Of a stretch of DNA of 64,000 bases, positions 29,267 to 40,313 are shown one piece after another. Both the position numbers and the translations under genes were made by a program. The notes below the pieces were generated by a model, which saw only the letters and a program-made list of their open reading frames with translations, was not told the origin of the DNA and did no database searches. Every line of letters begins with the position of its first letter. Position 1 is the stretch's first letter. This DNA is from Nocardioides sp. R-C-SC26 (GTDB lineage Bacteria > Actinomycetota > Actinomycetes > Propionibacteriales > Nocardioidaceae), in assembly GCF_021246465.1 (NCBI RefSeq), contig NZ_JAHRHK010000015.1, forward strand, positions 3,559 to 67,558, given 5' to 3'.

Positions 29267-30859
29267 TCAACCGCGAGGCGACCCGACGAATTCCGAGGTT
29301 TCCGTGCGGCCGTCGTCGGGACGAGGCACGACGCGCGCGGGCAGGCGGATGGTGACGGAGGTGCCGACGCCCTCCGTCGACTCGATCAGCACCTCGCCGT
29401 GATGGGCCTCCACGATCGTGTGCATGATCCGCAACCCCAGCCCCGTGCCGGGGATCTCGTTGTCCTGGGCGTTGGAGGCCCGGAAGAAGCGGGTACCGAT
29501 CCTGTCCAGCTCATGCTGCGGGATCCCGATCCCACGATCGCGCACGGCGACCTCGACCCAGCGCGGTCCACTGCCGAGGTCGACGTCCACCCGACCGCCG
29601 TCCTGGCTGAACTTCACGGCGTTGGTGAGCACGTTGACGATGGCGCGCTGGAGCAGCGCCCGGTCAGCCAGCACCGGAAGCGCACCATCGGTGAGGTTCA
29701 CCGTGACGGCGATCCCCCGACGCGCTGCTGTCATCCGCACGTCGCTGACCGCCTCGGCGACCAAGGTCGCCAACTCGGTGGGCTGCAGGTCGGCGGTGCG
29801 CTGCTCAGCGCGCGAGAGCGTGAGCAGGTCGTCGATGAGCGCCTTGAGTCGTGCGACGTTGCGGCGGGTCGCATCGAGCATGCGCTCCTGCGGCGGATCC
29901 AGGCGTCCCTCCCAGTCCTCACCGAGGATCTCCAGGTAGCCGGCGATCGTCGTCAGCGGCGTGCGCAGCTCGTGCGAGACATTGGAGACGAAGTCGTCCT
30001 TGGCGTTGTCGAGGACCCTCAGCTCCTCGTGGATCTGGGTCTCCACAGCGCGCGCCCGGGTCTGGGCCTCGGCGAACTCGTTGAGCGCCCGCGCGATCGC
30101 TCGCACCTCTCTCGGCCCCCGGCCGACGTCGGCCCGGGCGGCGCCGTCCTGTCGGGTCATCCTGGTGACCACGTCCGCCAGGTCGAGCAGGGGCGAGGAC
30201 AGGTCGTCCAGGAGCCGCCGTCGCGCACGCACAATGGTGATCCCCGCGACGACCATGAACACGAAGGCGGCGACCATGGTGATCTGTACTCGCGTGGCGG
30301 CCATCTCGCTGATGCGCGACCGTTCGCGACTCAGTGCCTGCTCGGTCACGGCGGTCGTCTCCCGATAGCTCGCGAGCATGGCCTCTCCGCGTTCGAAGCG
30401 CGGCGCGTCGTAGGTCTCGATGCCGCCGCGAGCTGCGATCCGTGGACGGGCATAGCCGTCCATCCACAACTCGACGGCACGCAACTCCTTCTCGACCACC
30501 CCGGCGACCTCGCCGTTCAGGGTGTGGTGGGCGAGCAGTCGGCGCAGGCGTTCGACGTCGCTCGTGAGCTCCGCGGCCGCACCGGCGAATGCCGTCCGCC
30601 ACTCGATCTCCCCGGTGCGCCCCCAGGCGCTGACCGCCGACTCGACCTCCACGGCGTCGAGCCGGACCTGGTGGTGCAACCGTGCGATCGGCTCGACGCC
30701 GTCGGCCAGCCGCTCCATGGCCACCGAGGAGGTCCACGCACCCACCACGCACACGGCAGCCATCACGGGCACCAGGATCCCCACACGCCACAGCACGGGT
30801 GCGAGCTGGCGCGGCACTGAGCGCCCTTGCTCGCGTACCTCCGCCCGCGTGCTCCCCAT
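29267..30859 (-). CDS. Sensor histidine kinase
   Basis: 530 residues. A cytoplasmic N-terminus of about 22 residues is followed by TM1 (23-47), an extracellular helical sensor of about 140 residues resembling CHASE3-type domains, TM2 (190-210), HAMP (211-265), HisKA with the phospho-acceptor His296 ([14 protein letters not shown]), and HATPase with the N box [10 protein letters not shown]1 RDRGIGIP and G2 GTGLGLRIM. It is downstream of a single-domain response regulator. The pair sits between rho and rpmE, where most relatives have nothing. The signal is unknown. Confidence 0.92.
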   Translation of the reverse strand: MGSTRAEVREQGRSVPRQLAPVLWRVGILVPVMAAVCVVGAWTSSVAMERLADGVEPIARLHHQVRLDAVEVESAVSAWGRTGEIEWRTAFAGAAAELTSDVERLRRLLAHHTLNGEVAGVVEKELRAVELWMDGYARPRIAARGGIETYDAPRFERGEAMLASYRETTAVTEQALSRERSRISEMAATRVQITMVAAFVFMVVAGITIVRARRRLLDDLSSPLLDLADVVTRMTRQDGAARADVGRGPREVRAIARALNEFAEAQTRARAVETQIHEELRVLDNAKDDFVSNVSHELRTPLTTIAGYLEILGEDWEGRLDPPQERMLDATRRNVARLKALIDDLLTLSRAEQRTADLQPTELATLVAEAVSDVRMTAARRGIAVTVNLTDGALPVLADRALLQRAIVNVLTNAVKFSQDGGRVDVDLGSGPRWVEVAVRDRGIGIPQHELDRIGTRFFRASNAQDNEIPGTGLGLRIMHTIVEAHHGEVLIESTEGVGTSVTIRLPARVVPRPDDGRTETSEFVGSPRG

Positions 30860-31052
30860 GGATCCCCCTCGGCCGACCTCGCGACGGGGATCGCCGACGA
30901 CGTCGTGTCCGGCGGCGCACTCCCCCGATCGAGGCTAGCGACGAGAAGCGCCGCACGGCACGGTCACGGCACGGATTCACCCGTTCGGCGGCACCGATGA
31001 CCCGTTCGGGCCAGAGCGCCGGAGAACCCGACGAGGCCGGGCGAGCCCCACC

Positions 31053-31424
31053 TCAGGCGCGGGATGCGAGCAGGGACTCCACGCGTTCACCGAGATCGCG
31101 AGGGCTGAAGGGTTTGGTGATGTAGGCATCGGCACCCGAGTGCAGGCCGGTCTCGACGTCGGACTCCTGCGCCCGCGCCGTCAGCAGGATCACCGGAAGG
31201 TGCGACAACGTGGGATCCGCCCGGATCTGACGAACAGCGTCCAGTCCGGAGACGCCGGGCATCATGACGTCGAGCACGACCAGATCCGGGACTGCTGCCC
31301 GACATGCCTCGACGGCAGCGCCCCCATCGCCGACCGCTCGTACCTCGTGCCCGAGAGTCGACAGCTTGAACGCGACCAGCTCCCGGATGTCGACGTCGTC
31401 GTCGGCCACCACGATGTTCGCCAC
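31053..31424 (-). CDS. Single-domain response regulator
   Basis: 123-residue stand-alone receiver. It has the acidic pocket VVADDD (Asp8-10), the phospho-acceptor Asp52 in LVVLDVMMPG, Thr in LLTARAQ and Lys in ITKPF. There is no DNA-binding domain, so it must act through protein contacts or as part of a relay. The GTG at 31424 follows a GGGGGAG. The kinase gene is 193 bp downstream on the same strand, and rho ends 78 bp upstream. Confidence 0.9.
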   Translation of the reverse strand: MANIVVADDDVDIRELVAFKLSTLGHEVRAVGDGGAAVEACRAAVPDLVVLDVMMPGVSGLDAVRQIRADPTLSHLPVILLTARAQESDVETGLHSGADAYITKPFSPRDLGERVESLLASRA

Positions 31425-31502
31425 GGTTCTCCCCCTCTTCCCAGCACACGTCTGGGTCTCCATCGTGCCGCGTGCGCCCTCCCGGCGCACCCGTCACCTG
31501 TG

Positions 31503-33344
31503 TCAGCTGCTCTGAGCGCGCGTCAGGAACTCCACGTTCGTGCGGCTGCCTTCCAGACCACGCACCAGGGAGCGGTGCGCCTCCTCGGCGCCCTGGTCGG
31601 CCCACGAACGCCGCAGACGCGCCACGATCGCCGCCTCGTCGGGTGAGAGGAGGACGTCCTCGTGCCGCGTACCCGACTGCAACGGATCGATCGCGGGGAA
31701 CATCCGCTGATCGGCGAAGTCACGGCGCAACCGCAACTCGTGGTTGCCCGCGCCCTGGATCTCCTCGAAGAACACCTCGTCGGTCTCCGAGCCGCTCTCG
31801 ACCACCGCCGTCGCGAGGATCGTCAGCGAACCGCCGTCCTCGACGTTGCGGGCGGCGCCGAAGAAGCGCTTGGGGGGGTAGACGGCGGACGCGTCGACCC
31901 CACCTCCGAGCACCCGGCCCGACGGCGTCGCCGCGAGGTTGTAGGCACGGCCGAGACGGGTCAGGCCGTCGAGCAGCACGACGACGTCGTGCCCCAGCTC
32001 CACCAGACGCTTGGCGCGCTCGATGGCGAGCTCGGCGACGATGACGTGGTCGGCCGCGGGACGGTCGAAGGTCGAGGCGATCACCTCGCCCTTGACCGTG
32101 CGAGCGAAGTCGGTGACCTCCTCGGGGCGCTCGTCGACGAGCACGACCATCAGGTGGCACTCGGGGTTGTTGGCGGTCACCGAGGTGGCGATCGAGCGGA
32201 GGATGGTGGTCTTGCCCGAGCGCGACGGCGCGACGATCAGGCCGCGCTGGCCCTTGCCGATCGGCGCAACGATGTCGATGACCCGCCCGATGACGTCGCT
32301 CGCCGAAGTCTCGAGGCGAAGGCGCTCGGCGGGGTGCAGCGGCGTCAGGTCGGCGAACTCGGGGCGAGTACGCGCGGCCTCGGGCTCTCCCCCGTTGACG
32401 CTGTCGATCCGCACCATCGGGTTGAACTTCTCTTTGCGCTCGCCCTCGCGGGGCTGACGCACCTGGCCGGCGACGGCGTCACCGCGGCGAAGACCGTGCT
32501 TGCGCACCATCGACAGCGAGAGGTAGACGTCGTCGACGCCCGGCAGGTACCCGCTGGTGCGCACGAACGCGTAGTTGTCCAGGACGTCGAGGATGCCCGC
32601 GGCGGGCACCAGCACGTCGTCCTCGAGGATCGTGGTGTCGGGCTCGTTGCGCTGGCCGGGTGCGCCCGGCCGCTGACGGTCGCGACCGCGGCGACGACGG
32701 CGACCCGCGCGGCCCTCGTCGTCGCCGTCCGCCTCACCCTCGGGCCGGGGCTCGTCCTTGGCGTCGTTCCGCGACTGGCCGCCGTTCTGCTTGCCACCCT
32801 GGTTGCCGGACTGGTTTCCCTCGCCCTGACGCGAGCCCTGCTTGGCCTCGTTCTTCTGGCCCTCGTTCTTCTGGCCCTCGTTCTGCTTGGCCTTGGCCTT
32901 GCCCTCGCTCTGCTTCGGCTGCTGGGCCGACTGGACGACGTCCCCCTGTCGGCGCGACTGCTGCTGGTCCGCGCCGCCATCGACGCGACGCTCGTCGGAG
33001 GGGCGACCGCCCGCACGTTCGGCTGGCTCAGCCTGCGCCGACTTCTCTCCGGCGGAGGACTTCTCTGCCGCGGCGCCGGCGTCGGCGTCAGCGCGGTCTT
33101 CGCGCAGCGCACCCTCGCGAGCCGTGTCCTCACGTCGGGAAGGACGCTTGACCTCCGTGCCGGCGGCCTTGATCGCCTCGACGAGCTGCGCCTTCTTCAT
33201 CGCATTCGCGCCCGGGATGTTCATCGCGCCGGCCATCGCCTTCAGGTCGGCGAGCAGCATGCCCTGCAGGCCGCTCGCCTTCTTCGCGGCGCGCTTCGGC
33301 GCGGGGGCGGAGTCGGTGGCCTCGGGAGCAGTCGTGTCGGTCAC
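31503..33344 (-). CDS. rho: Transcription termination factor Rho
   Basis: 613-residue hexameric RNA-dependent ATPase that ends transcription. The N-terminal SAP-like helices include [29 protein letters not shown], reduced here to the key [10 protein letters not shown] long disordered insert (about residues 65-240) is rich in Gln, Asn, Lys and Gly. RNA-binding domain and RecA-like core follow: Walker [24 protein letters not shown] and the Q/R-loop region. The GTG at 33344 has GAAGGA upstream. It is monocistronic-looking with a 200-bp leader before thrB. Confidence 0.95.
   Translation of the reverse strand: MTDTTAPEATDSAPAPKRAAKKASGLQGMLLADLKAMAGAMNIPGANAMKKAQLVEAIKAAGTEVKRPSRREDTAREGALREDRADADAGAAAEKSSAGEKSAQAEPAERAGGRPSDERRVDGGADQQQSRRQGDVVQSAQQPKQSEGKAKAKQNEGQKNEGQKNEAKQGSRQGEGNQSGNQGGKQNGGQSRNDAKDEPRPEGEADGDDEGRAGRRRRRGRDRQRPGAPGQRNEPDTTILEDDVLVPAAGILDVLDNYAFVRTSGYLPGVDDVYLSLSMVRKHGLRRGDAVAGQVRQPREGERKEKFNPMVRIDSVNGGEPEAARTRPEFADLTPLHPAERLRLETSASDVIGRVIDIVAPIGKGQRGLIVAPSRSGKTTILRSIATSVTANNPECHLMVVLVDERPEEVTDFARTVKGEVIASTFDRPAADHVIVAELAIERAKRLVELGHDVVVLLDGLTRLGRAYNLAATPSGRVLGGGVDASAVYPPKRFFGAARNVEDGGSLTILATAVVESGSETDEVFFEEIQGAGNHELRLRRDFADQRMFPAIDPLQSGTRHEDVLLSPDEAAIVARLRRSWADQGAEEAHRSLVRGLEGSRTNVEFLTRAQSS
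32848..32886. repeat. 15-bp tandem repeat in rho
   Basis: A 15-base unit, CTCGTTCTTCTGGCC on the plus strand, is repeated about two and a half times. In the protein it gives [15 protein letters not shown] within the disordered insert of Rho. Such units can expand or contract by slippage, so the insert length may vary between strains. Confidence 0.85.
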
Positions 33345-33544
33345 GCGGAAGTCCTTCTCACAGATTCGGTCGACACCGGTACGCGTCGGAGTCGACGCCG
33401 AGATGCTGACGGTGGAGATCGACCGAGAGAGTGGCGGTGACCTGGATCGGTCGCTCCGCACACGGCCTCGGTGGATCACTCAGATCGATCGGCGGTGCGG
33501 TGGCCGGTCGAGCCGGCGCGAGCGCCAACCTACCGCACAGGCGC

Positions 33545-34498
33545 TCAGCGGGGATTCGCCGGGCCGTGCTCGTCGCGCACACCGTCGCAGACGGCGAGAG
33601 CGAGGGCCCGCCAGCCGGCCGGGCACGCTGCCAGCAGTGCGCCCGCGTCGACGGCCAGCTCCGGGTGGGTGAACGCCAGCACGGTCGGGCCCGCCCCCGA
33701 GACCACTGCGGGCACTCCGCGCGCTCGCAGGTCGTCGATCAGCGCGAGAGAGGCCGGCATCGCCGGACGCCGGTACTCCTGATGGAGCAGGTCCTGGGTG
33801 GCACACACGAGCTGGTCGGGGTGGCCGCCCAGTGCCGCGACGAGCAGTGCGGCGCGACCGGCGTTCGCCGCGGCGTCCGCATGCGGGACGACGTCGGGCA
33901 GGAGGCCGCGCGCGGCCTTGGTCTCGACGCCGTCGGGCGGCACGAAGACGACGACACCCAGCCCCGGCATCACCGGGCTCGGAACGGCGAAGTAGGAGTG
34001 GCCCGTGTCACCGGCGCCCGACGCATGGGTGCCGGAGATCACGAACCCGCCGTAGAGCGCGGGCGCGACGTTGTCGGGGTGCCCTTCGATGCCGGCCGCC
34101 AGGTCGAGCAGGGCCGCGTCGTCGAGACGGTCGCGACCGCCCACGACCAGCGCCCGGGCGAGCGCGAGCCCGCCGACGATGGCTGCCGACGACGAGCCCA
34201 GACCGCGGGCGTGCGGCAGCGCGTTGCGGCAGCGCAACCGGAGTCCGGTCGGGCGTGCACCGAGGGCATCGAACGCCACGTTCATCGACCGCACGACCAG
34301 ATGCCTGTCGTCGAGCGGCACCGCCCCGGCGCCTTCACCCTCGACCTCCACGACCAGGCCCGCGTCGAGCACCTCCGCCTCGAGCTCGTCGCGCAGGTCC
34401 AGCGCCAGGCCGAGCGTGTCGAAACCGGGCCCGAGATTGGCCGACGTGGCCGGCACGCTGACGCGGACCGGGCCCGCGACCACGCCAGCCTGGTTCAC
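33545..34498 (-). CDS. thrB: Homoserine kinase
   Basis: 317-residue GHMP kinase that makes O-phospho-L-homoserine. The N-terminal [23 protein letters not shown], the ATP loop [17 protein letters not shown] and the C-terminal [12 protein letters not shown] are all present. It is the last gene of the hom-thrC-thrB group; its ATG overlaps the thrC stop (ATGA). No leader peptide or riboswitch is visible for the group. Confidence 0.96.
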   Translation of the reverse strand: MNQAGVVAGPVRVSVPATSANLGPGFDTLGLALDLRDELEAEVLDAGLVVEVEGEGAGAVPLDDRHLVVRSMNVAFDALGARPTGLRLRCRNALPHARGLGSSSAAIVGGLALARALVVGGRDRLDDAALLDLAAGIEGHPDNVAPALYGGFVISGTHASGAGDTGHSYFAVPSPVMPGLGVVVFVPPDGVETKAARGLLPDVVPHADAAANAGRAALLVAALGGHPDQLVCATQDLLHQEYRRPAMPASLALIDDLRARGVPAVVSGAGPTVLAFTHPELAVDAGALLAACPAGWRALALAVCDGVRDEHGPANPR

Positions 34499-35592
34499 TC
34501 CGCGACCAGGCCCGCCGCTGCAGCGGCCGCATCGACGTCGGCGTCGACGACCGTGTCGACGATCGACCCGACGCCCTCCAGCGCGGTGGCGGTGTCCTTG
34601 AGCCCGTGACCGGTGACGGTGATCGCCACCGTGGCCCCGGCGTAGGACTCACCCTGGCTGAGCTCCTGCAGCAGCCCGGCGACACCGGCGGCCGACGCCG
34701 GTTCGACGAACACGCCGTCACGGGCGGCGAGCTCACCCTGAGCGGCGAGGATCTGCTCGTCGGTCACGGAGGCGAAGCGGCCGCCGGACTCGTCCGCCGC
34801 CGCCTCGGCGAGCTTCCACGAAGCAGGGTTTCCGATCCGGATGGCGGTGGCCTTGGTCTCGGGGTCGGGGAACGGCTCACCGGTCACCAACGGAGCGGCG
34901 CCGGCGGCCTGGAAGCCGCGCATCACCGGTCGCTTGGTCGACAACCCGAGGCCGGCGTACTGGGTGTAGCCGAGCCAGTAGGCCGAGATGTTGCCGGCGT
35001 TGCCGACGGGCAGCAGGTGGAAGTCGGGTGCGTCACCGAGGAAGTCGACGATCTCGAACGCCGCCGTCTTCTGACCCTCCAGGCGCACCGGGTTCACCGA
35101 GTTCACCAGCGCGACCGGGTAGTGCCACGCCAGCTCGCGCGCCATCCGGAGACAGTCGTCGAAGTTGCCGCGCACCATGATGACCTGGGCGCCGTGCATG
35201 ATCGCCTGGGCCATCTTCCCTGCTGCGATCTTGCCCTCGGGCACGAGCACGAGGGGCTTGAGTCCGGCCTTGGCCGCGTAGGCGGCCATCGAGGCCGAGG
35301 TGTTGCCGGTCGAGGCGCACACCACCGCCTGGGCGCCTTCGGCCTTGGCCACCGAGATCGCCGCCGTCATGCCGCGGTCCTTGAACGAGCCGGTCGGGTT
35401 GCTGCCCTCGACCTTGAGCCAGACCTCGGCTCCGGTCAGTCCGGAGAGCCACTCGGAGTGGACCAGGGGCGTGCCGCCCTCGCGCAGGGTCACCGCCGGC
35501 GTCCCCTCGGGGATCTCCAGCAGTTCGCGGTACTCCTCGACGACGCCTCGCCACTGATGGGTGCGCAGGCGTTCCTGCCGGGTCGCGCTCAC
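34495..35592 (-). CDS. thrC: Threonine synthase
   Basis: 365-residue PLP enzyme that converts O-phosphohomoserine to threonine. The PLP-binding Lys lies in [14 protein letters not shown], the phosphate loop is [12 protein letters not shown] and [18 protein letters not shown] follows. The GTG at 35592 has AGGAGG nearby and overlaps the hom stop (GTGA); the thrB start overlaps its stop in turn. It is the short, type-2 form without the extended N-terminal domain. Confidence 0.96.
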   Translation of the reverse strand: MSATRQERLRTHQWRGVVEEYRELLEIPEGTPAVTLREGGTPLVHSEWLSGLTGAEVWLKVEGSNPTGSFKDRGMTAAISVAKAEGAQAVVCASTGNTSASMAAYAAKAGLKPLVLVPEGKIAAGKMAQAIMHGAQVIMVRGNFDDCLRMARELAWHYPVALVNSVNPVRLEGQKTAAFEIVDFLGDAPDFHLLPVGNAGNISAYWLGYTQYAGLGLSTKRPVMRGFQAAGAAPLVTGEPFPDPETKATAIRIGNPASWKLAEAAADESGGRFASVTDEQILAAQGELAARDGVFVEPASAAGVAGLLQELSQGESYAGATVAITVTGHGLKDTATALEGVGSIVDTVVDADVDAAAAAAGLVAE

Positions 35593-36902
35593 TCTTCTCC
35601 TCCTTCGACGCGCATCACCGACGTGACATCGCGCACGATCTCCAGGCCTCGCAACGTCTCGACGGTCGCGGCCAACTGCGCATCGCGAGCCGCGTGGGAG
35701 ACGACGACGAGCTGCGCGTCGTCGTCGCGACCCTCCTGCCGCACGGTCTGGATGGACACACCGTGCTCGGCGAAGGCCTGCGCCACGGTCGCGAGCACCC
35801 CGGCACGGTCGTCGACGTCGATGGCCACGTGGTAGCGGGTACGGGTCTCCCCCATCGGGAGCACCGCGCGATCGGTGTAGGCGGACTCGCCGACGCCGCG
35901 CGATCCAGCGACCCGGTTGCGCGCGACGGTCACCAGATCGCCGAGGACCGCGCTCGCCGTCGGCGATCCGCCGGCGCCGGGGCCGTAGAACATCAGCTGA
36001 CCGGCAGCGTCCGACTCCACGAACACCGCGTTGTAGGCGCCGCGGACGCTCGCCAGCGGGTGGCTGCGTGGGATCATCGCGGGGTGCACCCGGGCCGCGA
36101 CGGCCTCCTCGCCGTCCTCGTCGACGCGTAGTTCGCAGATCGCGAGCAGCTTGACGACACATCCCATGTCGCGGGCCGAGGCGACATCGGCCGCGGTGAC
36201 CTCCGCGATGCCCTCGCGGTGCACGTCGGCCGCGGTGACGCGGGTGTGGAAGGCCAGGGAGGCCAGGATCGCCGCCTTCGCCGCGGCGTCGAAGCCCTCG
36301 ACGTCGGCGGTGGGGTCGGCCTCGGCGTAGCCGAGCACCTGGGCCTCCTCCAGCGACTCGGTGAACCCGGCGCCGGAGGTGTCCATCTTGTCGAGGATGA
36401 AGTTCGTCGTGCCGTTCACGATGCCGAGCACCCGGGTCACCCGGTCGCCGGCGAGCGACTCACGCAGGGGCCGGAGGATCGGGATGGCACCGGCGACCGC
36501 CGCCTCGTAGTAGAGATCAACGCCGGCCTTCTCCGCCGCCTCGAACAACGTCGCGCCGTCCTCGGCGAGCAGCGCCTTGTTCGCGCTCACCACGCTCGCA
36601 CCGTTCTCGAGCGCGGCGAGGATCAGGCCACGAGCGGGCTCGATGCCCCCGATGACCTCGACGACGAGGTCGATGTCGTCGCGCGTGACCAGCCCGGCGG
36701 CATCGGTGGTCAGCAGATCACCCGCGACCTCGACCTCGCGCGCGGCGTCGAGACGGCGTACCGCGACGCCGGCGACCTCGACGCGCCGTCCGACCCGCGC
36801 CGCGATGTCGGCGTCCTGGTCCTGGAGCAGACGCACCACCTGGCTGCCCACCACGCCGCAGCCGAGGATCGCCACCTTCAGGGGCTTGTCGCCCTCATTC
36901 AT
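35589..36902 (-). CDS. hom: Homoserine dehydrogenase
   Basis: 437-residue NAD(P)-dependent enzyme reducing aspartate semialdehyde to homoserine. It has [13 protein letters not shown] (cofactor loop), [23 protein letters not shown] and [24 protein letters not shown], with a C-terminal ACT domain ([24 protein letters not shown]) for feedback by threonine. No aspartokinase is fused or adjacent. Its ATG overlaps the lysA stop (ATGA). Confidence 0.96.
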   Translation of the reverse strand: MNEGDKPLKVAILGCGVVGSQVVRLLQDQDADIAARVGRRVEVAGVAVRRLDAAREVEVAGDLLTTDAAGLVTRDDIDLVVEVIGGIEPARGLILAALENGASVVSANKALLAEDGATLFEAAEKAGVDLYYEAAVAGAIPILRPLRESLAGDRVTRVLGIVNGTTNFILDKMDTSGAGFTESLEEAQVLGYAEADPTADVEGFDAAAKAAILASLAFHTRVTAADVHREGIAEVTAADVASARDMGCVVKLLAICELRVDEDGEEAVAARVHPAMIPRSHPLASVRGAYNAVFVESDAAGQLMFYGPGAGGSPTASAVLGDLVTVARNRVAGSRGVGESAYTDRAVLPMGETRTRYHVAIDVDDRAGVLATVAQAFAEHGVSIQTVRQEGRDDDAQLVVVSHAARDAQLAATVETLRGLEIVRDVTSVMRVEGGEE

Positions 36903-38314
36903 CGTGCCCCCACGTCGGTTGCCAGAAGATCGTCCTCAGTCTCGCGTCGAATGACCACGCGCGCTGCCCCGTCCCGCACCGCGATCACCGGCGGCCGCAG
37001 CGCGTGGTTGTAGTTCGAGGACATCGACCGGCAGTAGGCGCCGGTACCCGGGACGGCGATGAGGTCGCCCGGGGCGATGTCGGCGGGCAGGAACTCGTCG
37101 CGCACCACGATGTCGCCGGCTTCGCAGTGCTTGCCCACGACGCGCGCGAGCACCGGCGGCGCCGCGGAGTGCCGGTTGGCCAGCGTGCAGGAGTAGTCGG
37201 CGTCGTAGAGAGCCGTGCGGATGTTGTCGCTCATGCCGCCGTCGACGCTGACATAGGTGCGCACCGCGCCGCCGTCGAGCGTGACGGGCTTGACCGTGCC
37301 GACGGTGTACACCGTGCACATCGCGGGGCCGACGATCGCCCGGCCGGGCTCGATCGAGAGCCGGGGCTCCTCGATACCGAGGGCACGGCACTCGTGCTCG
37401 ACGATCTTGGTCATCTCGGTCGCGAGCTGCGCGGGATCCGAGGGGTCGTCCTGCGTGGTGTAGGCGATGCCGAAGCCGCCACCCAGGTCGCACTCGGGCA
37501 TCGTGACGCCGAGCTCGCTGCTGATGCGGGCGTGCAGCCCGAGCACGCGGCGAGCGGCGACCTCGAAACCCGCGGTGTCGAAGATCTGACTGCCGATGTG
37601 GGAGTGCAGTCCGAGCAGACGCAGACCGCTGAGACCGCCGACCTGGCGTACCGCAGCGAAGGCATCGCCGTTGGAGATGGAGAACCCGAACTTCTGGTCC
37701 TCGTGCGCAGTGGCGATGAACTCGTGCGTGTGCGCCTCCACACCTGCGGTGACGCGCACCATGACGCCCTGGGGCGCGCTGATGGTGCCGGCGGCGAGGA
37801 GCTCCGCCGCAACCTGACCGACCCGCTCGATCTCGGCGGAGGAGTCGACCACGATGCGACCCACGCCCTCGGCGACGGCGCGGCGCAACTCCGGCACCGA
37901 CTTGTTGTTGCCGTGATAGCCGATGCGGGACGGGTCGATCCCGGCACGCAGCGCGACGGTCAGCTCACCGTTGGAGCAGACGTCGAGGTGAAGGCCCTCC
38001 TCGGCCACCCAGCGCGCGACCTCCGTGCAGAGAAACGCCTTGCCCGCGTAGTAGACGTCGAAGTCGGCGAAGGCGTCTCGGAAGGCGCGCGCACGACCGC
38101 GGAAGTCGTCCTCGTCGAGTACGTAGGCAGGGGTGTTGAACTCCGCAGCCAGGTCGGCCAGCGGCATTCCTCCGACGACGAGGTCGCCCTCGACCTTGTG
38201 CGCCGTCCTCGACCACAGGCTCGGCACCAAGGCGTTGGGGTCGGTCGGCTCGCGGAGCCATCCCGGCCCGCGCAGCGCCCCGGGCGCGTGCGCCCAGCCA
38301 GCTTCATGCGTCAC
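36899..38314 (-). CDS. lysA: Diaminopimelate decarboxylase
   Basis: 471-residue PLP enzyme, the last step of lysine synthesis. The PLP Lys is in DVYYAGKAFLCTEV. GGGFGIAYTTQDD and PGRAIVGPAMCTVYTVG bind cofactor and substrate, and CEAGDIVVRDEFLP carries the second-subunit Cys. The start is GTG at 38314; a ~40-residue N-terminal part precedes the barrel. It is upstream of and overlapping hom, so lysine and threonine genes are expressed together. Confidence 0.95.
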   Translation of the reverse strand: MTHEAGWAHAPGALRGPGWLREPTDPNALVPSLWSRTAHKVEGDLVVGGMPLADLAAEFNTPAYVLDEDDFRGRARAFRDAFADFDVYYAGKAFLCTEVARWVAEEGLHLDVCSNGELTVALRAGIDPSRIGYHGNNKSVPELRRAVAEGVGRIVVDSSAEIERVGQVAAELLAAGTISAPQGVMVRVTAGVEAHTHEFIATAHEDQKFGFSISNGDAFAAVRQVGGLSGLRLLGLHSHIGSQIFDTAGFEVAARRVLGLHARISSELGVTMPECDLGGGFGIAYTTQDDPSDPAQLATEMTKIVEHECRALGIEEPRLSIEPGRAIVGPAMCTVYTVGTVKPVTLDGGAVRTYVSVDGGMSDNIRTALYDADYSCTLANRHSAAPPVLARVVGKHCEAGDIVVRDEFLPADIAPGDLIAVPGTGAYCRSMSSNYNHALRPPVIAVRDGAARVVIRRETEDDLLATDVGAR

Positions 38315-38411
38315 CGCGCCGCTCCCGAGCGTGCGAGGGTGCGGATCACGCGAGGAGATCGAGTAGCCGCACGACCGGGGAACGGAGCCGTGACCGACGC
38401 ACCGAGAGTCA

Positions 38412-40076
38412 TCACATGCGCTCCGGAGCGCTCACGCCGAGAAGACCCAGACCGTTGGCGAGCACCTGACGGGTCGCGGCGACCAGCATCAGGCGGCTGC
38501 GGTGCAGGTCGGAGACCTCTTCGTCGCCCATCGGGAGGACCCGGCAGTTGTCGTAGAAGCGGTGGTAGACGCCAGCGGTCTCCTCCAGGTAGCGGGCGAC
38601 GCGATGCGGCTCTCGCAGCTCGGCGGCACTGGCCACGACCCGCGGCAGCTCGGCGAGCGCCCGCAGAAGGTCGCCCTCCTTCTCGTGGCTCAACAGCGAC
38701 GGGTCGAATCCGTCGCGACCGACGGCGATGCCCAGGTCGGCGGCGTTGCGCAACAGCGCGCTGGTGCGGGCATGGGCGTACTGGACGTAGAACACGGGGT
38801 TGTCGTTGCCGACCTTGGCCCAGAGGTCCAGGTCGATGTCGATGTTGGAGTCGCTGCTGTAGCGAGCCAGCGCGTAACGGCTGGCGTCGACGCCGATCGC
38901 GCCGACCAGGTCGTCGATCGTGACGACCGTGCCCGCGCGCTTGGACATCCGCACCGGCTCGCCGTCCTTGAGCAGGTTGACCATCTGCCCGATCAGGATC
39001 TCGAGGTTGACGTGCGGCTCGTCGCCGAAGGCGGCGCACATCGCCATCATCCGGCCGACATACCCGTGGTGGTCTGCGCCGAGCATGATGAAGCAGCGGT
39101 CGAAGCCGCGCTCGCGCTTGTCGAGGTAGTAGGCCAGATCGCCCGAGATGTAGGCGCCCTGGCCGTCGGACTTGATGACGACGCGGTCCTTGTCGTCGCC
39201 GTACTTCTCGGTGCGCAACCAGAGTGCGCCGTCCTGCTCGTAGGTGTTCCCGAGCTCGGTGAGCCTGGCCACGGCCGCGTCGACGGCGCCGCTCTTGTGC
39301 AGCTCGTCCTCGTGGAAGTAGACGTCGAAGTCGACCCCGAAGTCGTGCAGCGACTTCTTGATCTCGGCGAACATCATCTCTACGCCGGCGTGGCGGAAGG
39401 CCTCGTTGGCCTCGTCGTCCGGCAGCGAGGCGGCCTCGGGCCGAGCGGCGACGACGGCGGCGGCGATGTCGTGGATGTACTGACCGCCGTAGCCGTCTTC
39501 CGGCACGGGCAGACCCCGCGCCGAGGCGAGCAGCGAACGGCTGAAGCGGTCGATCTGGGCGCCGTGGTCGTTGAAGTAGTACTCGCGGGTGACGTCGGCA
39601 CCCGTGGCGGTGAAGATCCGGCCGAGCGCGTCGCCGACGGCGGCCCAGCGAACGCCTCCCAGGTGCAACGGGCCGGTCGGGTTGGCCGAGACGAACTCGA
39701 GGTTGATCCGCTCGCCGGCGAAGGCGCTCGACTCCCCGTAGGACTCACCCGCGGCCACCACATCGGCCGCGACCTGACCCTGTGCCGCCGCCTCGACGGT
39801 GATGTTGAGGAAGCCCGGGCCGGCCAGCTCGACGGCGGCGATGCCGGCCGACGCCGTCAGCTTGGCCGCGACCAGCTCGCCGAGTGCGCGCGGATGGGTG
39901 CCCGCCTTCTTCGCCAGCTGCAGCGCGACGTTGGTCGCGTAGTCGCCGTGGCCCTTCTGGCGGGGGCGCTCGACGGTGACCTCGGACGGAAGTCCGTCGG
40001 GGACGACGAGGTCGCCGTCGGCGACCAGGGACGCGAGCGCGTCGATGATCGTGCTGGAGAGCTGGGCCGGAGTCAC
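38412..40076 (-). CDS. argS: Arginyl-tRNA synthetase
   Basis: 554-residue class I synthetase. The N-terminal Add1 domain (about 1-110) contacts the tRNA D-loop. The HIGH-type motif reads [14 protein letters not shown] and the KMSKS-type is [16 protein letters not shown]. The C-terminal DALR anticodon domain ends [10 protein letters not shown] tRNA-Arg(CCG) gene lies 88 bp away on the other strand. lysA follows 97 bp downstream, and this is the first gene of the long minus-strand block. Confidence 0.96.
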   Translation of the reverse strand: MTPAQLSSTIIDALASLVADGDLVVPDGLPSEVTVERPRQKGHGDYATNVALQLAKKAGTHPRALGELVAAKLTASAGIAAVELAGPGFLNITVEAAAQGQVAADVVAAGESYGESSAFAGERINLEFVSANPTGPLHLGGVRWAAVGDALGRIFTATGADVTREYYFNDHGAQIDRFSRSLLASARGLPVPEDGYGGQYIHDIAAAVVAARPEAASLPDDEANEAFRHAGVEMMFAEIKKSLHDFGVDFDVYFHEDELHKSGAVDAAVARLTELGNTYEQDGALWLRTEKYGDDKDRVVIKSDGQGAYISGDLAYYLDKRERGFDRCFIMLGADHHGYVGRMMAMCAAFGDEPHVNLEILIGQMVNLLKDGEPVRMSKRAGTVVTIDDLVGAIGVDASRYALARYSSDSNIDIDLDLWAKVGNDNPVFYVQYAHARTSALLRNAADLGIAVGRDGFDPSLLSHEKEGDLLRALAELPRVVASAAELREPHRVARYLEETAGVYHRFYDNCRVLPMGDEEVSDLHRSRLMLVAATRQVLANGLGLLGVSAPERM

Positions 40077-40164
40077 CGGCTCAGCGTATCGGCGGGCACC
40101 GGTTTCCCCCGCACCGATATCGGCCGGTAGTGTCCCCGGTGCGCTGGTCTCGCCACCAGCGCGT

Positions 40165-40237
40165 GCCTCCGTAGCTCAGGGGATAGAGCACTGGTTTCCG
40201 GTACCAGGAGTCGCAGGTTCGAATCCTGCCGGGGGCG
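40165..40237 (+). tRNA. tRNA-Arg (anticodon CCG)
   Basis: 73-nt cloverleaf read by eye. The acceptor GCCTCCG pairs with CGGGGGC (one G-T), the D arm is GCTC-AGGGGATA-GAGC, the anticodon stem is CTGGT/ACCAG with loop TTCCGGT (anticodon CCG, reading CGG), and the T arm is GCAGG-TTCGAAT-CCTGC. The discriminator is G and the 3' CCA is not encoded. It is followed by two hairpins that could end the transcript. Confidence 0.95.
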
Positions 40238-40241
40238 CCCT

Positions 40242-40289
40242 CGATGTCGCGGACATCGCCGCTGCGGGCCTACGTGATCGTGGGCCCGC
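40242..40289 (+). terminator. Hairpins downstream of tRNA-Arg
   Basis: Two stems: CGATGTC-GCG-GACATCG at 40242-40258, and GCGGGCC paired with GGCCCGC around a 12-base loop at 40264-40289. Both lie within 52 bp of the tRNA end. They also face the LCP gene stop at 40314 on the other strand, so they may act for both transcripts. Confidence 0.55.
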
Positions 40290-40313
40290 CATCGTTCGCG
40301 ATGCCGTCGAGTC

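Noticed and set aside
38315..38411. Possible threonine/lysine leader or lysine riboswitch before lysA
   Set aside because: The 97-bp gap has no hairpin ladder or recognisable riboswitch core.
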